Positions 56,304-64,000 of a stretch of 64,000 nucleotides of DNA are shown one piece after another. The position numbers and the translations under genes are program-made. Source of the DNA: Adenophora triphylla var. japonica (lineage: Eukaryota > Streptophyta > Magnoliopsida > Asterales > Campanulaceae); assembly GCA_022495995.1 (NCBI GenBank), contig JAFEMH010001469.1, positions 186,001 through 250,000 on the forward strand. The letters are read 5' to 3'. The first letter of the stretch is position 1, and every line of letters begins with the position of its first letter. Below the pieces are notes generated by a model. The model was not told where the DNA came from and made no database searches. It was given only the letters and a program-made list of their open reading frames with translations.

Positions 56304-56434
56304 ATCACTTCAGTAGCCCCCAATTTCGAAACCTGGATCATTTATGTTCCAGGCGAGAATTTTAAACTGCTCCTCACTTCCCGCCTATGTACAACCATTT
56401 CGCGAGATGTCATGTAATGCTGACACCTGTAAGC

Positions 56435-56958
56435 CACGTGTCACGCCCCTGGACCCTTCGACTGACTGACGGTTGTGATGGGACATATGAAAAGACATTT
56501 TGAAATTTGAAATCATTAATTGGGGGGGGGGGGAAATTAAAATTTTGGGAGCCAATTAATTTTAACTGTTCCCAAGAAAACCCTTTAATATTCCCCTAAT
56601 ATAAATACCTCCCCCCCTCCTACCTTTACACTTTTTCGTTTTCCTTAATCTGAAAACCCTTTGCGATTTTCGGCCACCGTCAAACTTTCTCCGGCGACCT
56701 CGTTTCTAGCTGTTCCAGTTACCCTTCAATTAAATCTCTCCTAAATCTTGATTCTCCCTTGAATTTCGATCCTAAATACCCACTTACCTGCCTGATTTCC
56801 CATCGAATCAATCTAGAAAACAAACCCTTCGGCCGTTCGTTGAATATTCCGGCAAGCCTTCAATCAATCTTTGATTTTCTCAACGACCCTTCGTATTTTC
56901 CAGGTAATCACTTTGGTCTTCAATTTTCCCTGTTTTCTTTACATTTCTGTTTGTCGCC
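56435..56958 (+). promoter_or_regulatory. Own promoter and leader of the copy B aORF
   Basis: Outside the LTR and on the + strand: a G-box CACGTG (56435-56440, in GCCACGTGTCA), then TATAAATA at 56600-56607. About 30 bp later come a pyrimidine-rich start region and a ~330-nt leader to the ATG at 56959. The direction is opposite to gag-pol. Inferred from motif order and spacing. Confidence 0.6.
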
Positions 56959-59836
56959 ATGGCTAGATTTAAGAACTGTGTTAGGCAAATCAGATATGGT
57001 CAGTGTCAGAAGTCTGGGGGTATATATTATTTAACTAGGGGTATTTGGGCGAGAATCTCGCGAGATGACTTAGTCAATTGTTTGAGTGTTCATAGGGTGG
57101 ATCTCGCCATTGTTGCCGCCATTGAAATTAGGGGTAGATGCTTTCTTCATTCCTCAGCCCCCATGTCTAAAATATTTTTCACTCCTCGCGAACTCTGCGA
57201 TCACCTTTGTCGCTTCTACGGTTCCCCCATAGACTCTGACAATTCTGACACTGACTTTCTCGCTGCTAGATATTTAGTTAGTAGGAATCGATATAAACAA
57301 GTTCTTTCTTCTTCTGATTCAGGCGGGATGTTCAACTTTGGAGCCCCCGGTGCTTTAACCTCAACAGGCGGGAATTCCAACTTAGCAAATAACCCCTCTA
57401 CTTCTGCTGCAGCGGGAACTGGCTCTTCCCCGAATCTTCTTATAACTCCCTACCACACCCAGTATAACATTGACCACCTCAACTACCAAATTGCCAACTA
57501 TGATGGCGGGATGTCCCTTTCGGTTATTAGACATAGGCAGGAGGGCATCGTCGTTTTCCCATCCCAGCTTGAGGCGGGACTTAAAATTCCTGTTGACCCT
57601 TTCATTTCGCTTGTACTCTACAAAGATCAAGCGGCAATAGCTGAGCTTCATCCAAATGCCATCAGAGTCTTAACTTTTTTCATCACTGTTTGCCGCGCCC
57701 TCAGGCGGGAACCCACCCTTCATCTTCTCATGGACACGTTCACTGGATATCCACAAAAGGATAAACAGACGAATGAACTACGCATGTCGCTGCAGTACAA
57801 AAGACCAAAAATTCTAACTCCTCTTCCTTTCAAAGTCCATAATTGGCAAAATAACCCTCTATTCATTATTTCTTGCATTGGCTGGACTCTTCCTATGGAC
57901 TTGCAAGGAATTCATCCCAAGGTTGATAGGAAATAGGCCTTGGGTGAGGATGAGAAGCGTCTAAAAAGAAAGATGCTTCAACTTCTCGCCGACGCCAGCA
58001 CCGCTAATCCCTCACCTGCCTTGTTTTCATGCCAACAAATACTCGCCGACCATTCCCTTCTGAGCCAAGTAGGGCTTTCATATGACTTCCCGCCTATGTC
58101 TCCACGCGTCATCTTATATCACACTGAATCTTGGCCTGGATGGGAACTTCACACAGGCGCAAAATTCAGCTCTGAATGCACGATCTGCGGGAATGGCAAG
58201 AACATGTGTCCCGCAATGCGGACAGTGCAACGTATGGTTTTCGCCATTTCTTGATTCCTTTTATTTATAACTCTTTATTGTCGCTAATCATTCTTCCCTT
58301 TTTTCCTCGCAGTGCATAGGACCATGAACATGAATCTGAAAAGATTGGCCCAAGGACAATCGGAACAAGCAGCTGCTGCCCGGCCTTGCCAGGAATGCCA
58401 GTCTCATGGCCCAACCTACTGATCTCGCCATTCCCATCGCACCAACTGGTGTGAATGAAAGGGTTGTAACTGAAAATCCTCGCAGGAGGGCTCCTTCAAC
58501 CACTCCTCGACAACCCAAGCGACAACGCACTTCCGCCCCTGCTCAAGCCCAAGGGAACCCAGCAGAGATTTTGCATTTGGAAGATGAGGAGCCTCAAAAC
58601 GAAGCTGGGGCTGATGCTCCCCTTGAGGATCAGGAAGTTGGAACTGATAGGGTTCAAGCAGAAAATCCTGCGGGAACCAACATCCCACCTCCATCTCCTC
58701 CTGCCAATGAACCTGGCCCTACTGCTGGCCAAACTGTTTCTCCAACCCTCCCTTCATCTTCTTGCCAACCTCCTCGTTGCCGCGCCAGCTGGCTGGAGGA
58801 AGGCTTCCGAATTCCCGCAGATGAGGCGGGTATGAAGGTTCTTTGCCAGGAAGCCAATGACATCCCCAATCTCAAAGGGCTAATAACTGAACAACTGGAA
58901 CCAGTTTCTTGTTTGCTGGGCTCTACTACCTTGAAGCGATGCAGCGATGCTGATCAAGTTGCTTATGTTGAAGGGGAGGATCCCGCCCATTCAGCATATC
59001 ATGCGGGAATCCAACTTTCCCTGGTAAGACACCTTTACTTTCTTTTCTCTTCATTCTAACTTTTCGTTTATAAGTTTTTTCTTAACACTTTATTGTCGCT
59101 TCACCTTTCGTAGGCTAGCAGCACCATCTTGGGTTTGAGCAACAAGTGCATCAAATTGGAGGTAGAGCTTACCGAAGCTGAACGTGAGCGGAATGTCTAC
59201 AAGAGGAAGGTATCAAGGCGAGATGCCTCAATTAAAGAGCTCAAGGACCTCCAGGCCAAAGCTGATGCAGATCTCGCTGTCGGGAAAACCCGTTTGGATG
59301 AGTTGGAGAAGAAAAACAAAGATGCGGAAGACAAGCTAGCTCTTCTTGCCGTTAAAAATGAGAAAAATAAGGAGGCTGCCGCCAAACTTGCCGAACTTGA
59401 TGCCGAGAATAAACGGCTTAGAGATGAAGCTTTTGTTAAGGCCAAGCAAGTGACCAAACTCAGAAAAGATCTCGAAGCAGCTAAGACCAAGGCGGAAACT
59501 GACGAGATGGATGCATTCAACAATGCAATCCTACATACCCTCAGGACCATTGCCGCCGACGCTGATCCCGCCATCACTCCCGCCAAGCTGGCCCAATGGG
59601 GTTTCGAAACTATTTTTAGCGACCACACCCGCAAGGGGCATCCCCTTATGCCTTACAACGAGGAAGAACTAACCCAGTTGGCGGCGGAGGATGCAGTTCT
59701 CGGCAAGGCTGCATGGCCCGTTCCTGCCGTCCGTGCCGATAATATGGTTCCTGCTTGGTATGAGCTGTCCCAGAAGAAGAAGGATGCTCTCAACGCCGCC
59801 TACAACGCCAGTAATCTTATGCTTCCTAATTTGTGA
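56959..59836 (+). pseudogene. Additional ORF of copy B: spliced + strand gene with PF04195-like domain and coiled coil
   Basis: Exons 56959-58231, 58313-59023 and 59114-59836, separated by 81- and 90-bp GT-AG introns. Exon 1 has an N-terminal region of ~160 residues starting MARFKNCVRQI, a Ser/Ala/Gly-rich linker, and the PF04195-like domain (LEAGLKIPVDPFISLVLY, HPNAIRVLTFFITVCRALRR). A CTICGNGKNMCP motif lies near its end. Exon 2 is Pro/Glu-rich with a basic patch (RRRAPSTTPRQPKRQR). Exon 3 is a ~110-residue coiled coil plus a C-terminal domain ending at TGA 59834-59836. An in-frame TAG at 57934-57936 and a one-base shift near 58380 interrupt it. Function unknown. Confidence 0.75.
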
Positions 59837-60480
59837 TTGCTATGAACACTTTTTTAATTTGACTTGGCTCTGTAACAAACAATATTTGCTTTCTGTCCTT
59901 TAATCTTGCTTTTCGTATTTCGCAATTACAATTTATCGCAAACAATTGTTACTTTTAATCTTCATGGTGGGCCTTCGTGCCCTATCAATCTGTAATCATC
60001 TTATTGTCGCCTTATTGCGACCTTTTGTATTATGCTTTGCTTTATCATTTGATTCTCGCCATCATGAGTATTTCTCTCCTTGCTTTGATTTCTATGACTT
60101 GTTTTAAATCCCAATTGCTTTACATTCAAACTTTTTCATGTCGCTTGTCTTTTCTTTTGATAACTCTGATTTTGCTTCGATAGTTCATCGAAGATTGAAC
60201 CTTACCATCTTATCTCTATATACATACTACTCCCTTCAAAAAAGTGAGGCTTGTCTTTAGGCAGCCTCACTCCCAAGTTAAAATTCTCGCCAATTGGCTT
60301 ATTTAAGTTTGTATGACACGAACTTAGACGCATCTCGTACTAACATACATTACAAGCTTGGCGACACATCGCGCTTGACAAATCGTCTGCAACAACTATA
60401 CTGGTACTTGGTATTGATCGCCTATGCGACAATCATCATAACATACACTTGTCGCTTCTGCGACAATCATTATCTTAACC
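59837..60480. other. Convergent spacer of copy B, first part
   Basis: AT-rich sequence downstream of the aORF with TTATTGTCGCC/TATTGCGACC motifs (about 60002-60021) like those in the aORF introns. No gene is seen. Confidence 0.5.
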
Positions 60481-60494
60481 ACTGTCTTTGTTCC

Positions 60495-61280
60495 CAGTTT
60501 AGCGCCTGGGCCCCTCCCCAGATTGCCGCGCCTGGGTCCCTCCCCAGGTCGCAAGGTTTGGTGCCTGGATCCCTCCCTAGGTCACCGCTCCATCTTGGCG
60601 CCTGGGCCCCTCCCCAGGTCGCAAGGTTTGGTTCCTGGGTCCTTCCCCAGGTCACCGCCCCAACTTGGCGCCTGGGTCCCTCCCCAGGTCGCAAGGTTTG
60701 GTGCCTGAGTCCTTCCCCAGGTCACCGCCCCAAATTTGGCGCCTGGGTCCCTCCCCAGGTCGCAAGGTTTTTGTGCGCTCGAGTCCCTCCCCAGTGTCAC
60801 GCCCCTAACTTGGCGCCCGGGTCCCTCCCTGTGTCGCAAGGTTTGGTGCCTGGGTCCTCCCTGTGTCACCGCTGCTTGGCGCCCGGGTCCCTCCCTGTGT
60901 CACAAGGTTTGGTGCCTGGGTCCCTCCCCAGGTCGCCGCCCCTGGGTCCCTCCCCAGGTCGCAAGGTTTGGTGCATGAGTCCCTCCCCAGGTCACCGCCC
61001 CAAATTTGGCGCCTGGGTCCCTCCCAGTCGCAAGGTTTGGTGCTGAGTCCTCTCTCCAGTCACCGCCCCAACTTGGCACCCGGGTCCCTCCACAGTCGCA
61101 AGGTTTGGTGCCTAGGTCCCTCCTCAGTCGTCGCCGCGCCCTGGGTCCCTCCCCAAGTCGCAAGGTTTGGTGCCTGAGTCCCTCCCCAGGTCACCGCCCC
61201 AAATTTAGCACCTGGGTCCCTCCCCAGGTCGCAAGGTTTGGTGCATGAGTCCCTCCCCAGGTCACTGCCCCAAAATTTTC
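60495..61280 (+). repeat. ~70-bp minisatellite, about 11 units, in copy B
   Basis: GTCGCAAGGTTTGGTGCCTG recurs every 60-75 bp from 60548 to 61228. Each unit holds two diverged ~35-bp halves, one with GTCGCAAGG and one with GTCACCGCCCCAA, both carrying CCTGGGTCCCTCCCCAGG, which can form a hairpin. Long open frames here on both strands reflect the repeat, not a protein. Confidence 0.9.
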
Positions 61281-61691
61281 AAGCTTTAGCGGCAATTCAT
61301 CTTGCCTCCATCATCAAGCTTTAGCGGCAACTCTTCTTACCTCCATCATTAAGCTTTATCAACTTTGGCGGCAACTTTAGCTTACAACTTTTCACCAATC
61401 CATACTTGATCCTCGCACCTCATCCATTCGTCCGTTGATTCATGAAACACAAAATTAAACTTGTCAGTTTTTTCCAAGAAATGATAATTACGACAAGATA
61501 TGTCACTGAATAATTCTCGTCATCTTTTTTCCATCATATTTACAAGTTACATCATTTTAGAATGACAAATTCTACATAACTTTTCCCGCTATGTGCGAAA
61601 AACAAAACACATAACTTATAGGAAAAGTTACATAACTTTTGTTATCTAGAGCAATAACCAAAAGATTTAACAACAAACACTCGCGACAATT
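61281..61691. other. Convergent spacer of copy B, second part
   Basis: Short repeats TCAAGCTTTAGCGGCAA (61279, 61314) and ATAACTTTT-type repeats (61575-61640). It lies between the minisatellite and the end of pol. No gene is seen. Confidence 0.5.
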
Positions 61692-62640
61692 TCACTGATA
61701 GAAACGCTTCAAATGATCAACACTCCAGGCATTTTTCAACTCTTCCCCATCCTGCTTCCTTAGCAGGTAAGTCCCTTCCCGAATAACTTTGGACACCTGA
61801 AATGGCCCCTCCCACTTTTCATTTAACTTGGTAAAACCTGGCTTGGGGCCTGTAGCTTCCGCACTTCTCAATACCCAATCTCCTACATTGAAGGACCTCT
61901 TATTTACTCACTTATCATGTTGGGCTTTCATCCTTTGTTTATAATTCACCATCCTCATTCTCGCTTGAAGTATTCTTTCATCAATCAAATCAAGATCGTT
62001 ACGTCGTCGTTGGCCATTTCTTGCCTCATCATAGTACGTCACTCGGTATGTCGGCATCGCCATCTCGGCCGGTGCTAGCGGCCTCGCATCCATAAGTCAA
62101 AGCAAACGCTGCTTTCACCAAGCTGAGCCCTTTATAGCGGTTCTCGACATACCACAATGCCGTCGGCAATTCTTCCAACCATGCACCGCCTCTTCCCTCC
62201 AAATTCTTGCGAACGGCACCAATAATTTGCTTGTTTGCCGCCTCGCCCGCCCATTGCAGACTGCGACCTATATACCGCCGACATCCAATGCTTCACATTC
62301 ATCCTTTTACATTCCGTGGCAAATTTTTTCCCAAATTGCGTTCCATGATCAGATATAATAACCCTGGGCAACCCATATCTGCACCAAATGTTCTCTTGAA
62401 CAAACTTGATCACATTATCTTCACTTATTGTTGCCAAGGCCTTCGCTTCAGTCCACTTTGTAAAATAATCAACGGCGACAACCACATGCTGGCATCCTCC
62501 CTTGGCCTTTGGGAACGGCCCAATCAAATCTATGCCCCACATATCAAAGGGCCAAGTCGCGGCAAATAGGGGTCATTCGGTTCTTTGGTTGCCGCGGAAT
62601 ATTGCCAAACCTTTGGCACTTCTCACATTTTCGCACACTC
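61692..62640 (-). pseudogene. Integrase of Tat copy B
   Basis: - strand: catalytic core at 62542-62280 with MWGIDLIGPFPKAKGG, VDYFTKWTEAKAL and the second Asp in IISDHGTQFGKKF. It is followed by frameshifts through the third catalytic position. The C-terminal domain at 62093-61692 (LDLIDERILQARMRMVNYK, then WEGPFQVSKV, HLKRFYQ) ends in TGA at 61694-61692. An internal TGA interrupts it near 61910, where a codon such as CGA is expected. Homologous to 9217-10290 of copy A. Confidence 0.88.
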
Positions 62641-63540
62641 TTCTGCATCCTTCCTCAAACTAGGCCAATAATAGCCATGGAACAAAACTTTCTCCGCCAA
62701 AGATCTCGCCCCCAGATGTCCACCACACACCCCTTCATGAATTTCAAATAAAACTTTCGCCACCATTCCTGGCTCTACACATCTCATCAACGGCTTTGAA
62801 AACGACTTTCTATACAAAATCCCATATTGCACCGTAAACGGTGGTGAGGTCGCCTTTATCAACTTAGCCCTTTCCTCCTCAGGCGACAACTCTTCCTTGT
62901 CCAAAAAATCCTTCATCTCTGTAACCCAATTTTTCTCTGTTTCCTTTATCTCCATAATCACGGGCCTGTCAATTGCCGGCATATCAACATACTCCACCAT
63001 TGGCTCAGCAGCCGCTTCATTTGTATCGCTTCCCGCCGTCCTGCTCAATGCATCAGCCTTTGAGTTCTCTGCTCTATCAATTTGTGCAAGCTCCCAAAAA
63101 TCAAAACTGCTCAAAATGCTTCTCGCCAGATTACAGTATTTTATCAAATATGAATTCACCACCCCATACTCGCCTCGCATTTGAATCACAATAAGCTGAG
63201 AGTCAGAATGGATCACAATCTTCTTCACCCCAACATCCCGAGCAAATTCAATTCCCGCCACCAAAGCCTCATATTCTGCCTGATTGTTGGACACTGGGAA
63301 CTTGAATCTAAAAGCCTTCTTATACTCGTACTCCGCGTTTGGCGACACCAAAATCATTCCCGCACCGCCCCTATCCTTGGCCGACGAACCATCCACATGT
63401 AAAACCCAACAATCTGCTGGCCTCTCCTTCTCTTCAACCAGACTTGGCACCGCTCGCTTCACCACCTTTTTCTTTCCGCTCCTCTCAACCAGCTCTGCCT
63501 GAGACTTAGTAAATGAAGTCTCAACAATGAAGTCCACCAA
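62623..63540 (-). pseudogene. Second RNase H and integrase zinc domain of Tat copy B
   Basis: 305 aa open on the - strand. Residues ~45-170 are an RNase H (WVLHVDGSSAKDRGGAGMIL, SNNQAEYEALVAGIEFARD, HSDSQLIVIQMRGEY, NSKADALSRTA) with the acidic residues in place. Residues ~265-305 start the integrase zinc domain (HEGVCGGHLGARSLAEKVL, YYWPSLRKDAEECAKM). One base shift near 63535 separates it from the upstream RNase H. This is the archaeal-type second RNase H of the Tat lineage. Confidence 0.88.
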
Positions 63541-64000
63541 AGCCTAGCGCCTTAATAGCTCGGCGGGATTCATATCTAATGTCAAACTCTGTCAACTCAA
63601 TTGACCACTTCAACAACCTTCCCGCGGAATCTGGCTGCTGCAAAATCTTTCTTAAAGGAGCATCAGACAAAACAACAATCGTATGGGCGACAAAATAAGC
63701 CCTCAACTTTCTTGCCGCCACCACCAACGCATAAGCCAATTTCTCGGCATTAAAATATCTCGACTCAATCTCGCTCAATGCCTTAGAAACGTAATAAATA
63801 GGCTTTTGAATACCCCCATCTTCCCTTACCAAAACAGCAGCAACTGCATAGTCAGAAGCCGCCAAATAAACAAGTAACTCCTCCCCATCCATTGGACTGC
63901 ACAATAATGGTGGTTTCCCCAAATAGGCCTTCATCTCTTCAAAAGCAACTCTACATTCCTCATTCCATTCAAACTTCTTCCCGCCTTTCAACACCTTGAA
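63521..64000 (-). pseudogene. Gypsy RNase H of Tat copy B, start of pol off the edge
   Basis: 157 aa on the - strand entering from beyond 64000: FEWNEECRVAFEEMKAYLG, LVYLAASDYAVAAVLVREDG, YYVSKALSEIESRYFNAEKL and APLRKILQQPDSAGRLLKW. This is the RNase H directly following RT in Ty3/gypsy. RT itself is outside the window. Confidence 0.9.

Larger units (their letters stand above)
55560..64000 (-). mobile_element. Tat-lineage Ty3/gypsy retrotransposon, copy B (continues past the right edge)
   Basis: Same design as copy A but diverged. A 3' LTR (about 55560-56303) is followed, on the + strand, by an aORF with promoter and introns (56435-59836). Then comes a minisatellite spacer (59837-61690) and a - strand pol read from the right edge down to 61692 (RNase H, second RNase H, integrase). 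RT, protease, gag and the 5' LTR lie beyond 64000. Stops and frameshifts in pol show it is inactive. It inserted about 450 bp downstream of the XPB stop codon. The left LTR boundary is approximate. Confidence 0.85.

Noticed and set aside
58288..59634. Long - strand frames opposite the copy B aORF (for example 59197-59634)
   Set aside because: Ser/Ala/Leu-rich complements of the charged coiled coil; the + strand frame has the domain, introns and promoter.
60294..61046. 250-codon open frame rich in PGSLPRSQGLVPGS repeats
   Set aside because: It is read from the 70-bp minisatellite, which is open in several frames on both strands. The repeat explains it, and no family resembles it.

Overview
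The window is nuclear DNA from a flowering plant: split genes with GT-AG introns, Ty3/gypsy LTR retrotransposons, and many Stowaway-, Tourist-, hAT- and Mutator-like MITEs and tRNA-derived SINEs. The proteins are eudicot-like, and one SINE has a TS/SolS-type 3' end, which points to an asterid (possibly Lamiales). That last step is inference.

Layout. 1-5940: a decayed, internally deleted Tekay/Del-like chromovirus on the + strand, ending in a 2.5-kb 3' LTR. 5941-16211: a Tat-lineage Ty3/gypsy element (copy A) whose gag-pol is on the - strand and which carries an additional ORF (aORF) on the + strand. 16212-21180: seven exons (- strand) of a TMEM8/PGAP6-like gene whose 3' part is cut off by copy A. 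21200-23880: intergenic DNA with a large foldback, a Stowaway MITE and a SINE. 23889-36887: a complete 15-exon beta-adaptin gene (- strand, 905 aa). 37000-43500: a 6.5-kb repeat-rich intergenic region between divergently oriented genes. 43773-55114: a complete 20-exon XPB/ERCC3 helicase gene (+ strand, 771 aa). About 55560-64000: a second Tat-lineage element (copy B), again with gag-pol on the - strand and a spliced-looking aORF on the + strand, running off the right edge.

The two host housekeeping genes have open, correctly phased exons, so they look functional. Their roles are clathrin adaptor trafficking (AP-1/AP-2 beta) and TFIIH/nucleotide-excision repair (XPB). Introns and flanks have absorbed nested transposons, several with target-site duplications (TSDs) readable in the sequence: 9 bp for a MULE-type element, 8 bp for a hAT MITE, TA for Stowaway, TTA/TAA for Tourist, and 11-18 bp for SINEs.

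The most interesting system is the pair of ambisense Tat elements. In both, the + strand gene opposite gag-pol encodes a 'putative gypsy-type transposon' (PF04195-like) domain followed by a coiled coil. In copy B it has its own G-box and TATA box and two short introns. In copy A a candidate 3' splice site lies at the equivalent place before the coiled coil. Introns oriented this way cannot be spliced from the genomic (gag-pol sense) RNA, which would explain how they survive retrotransposition. Additional and antisense ORFs in Tat elements are known in outline. The promoter, the intron conservation and the shared intron motif are what deserve checking. Exon coordinates were derived by hand and may be off by a base.
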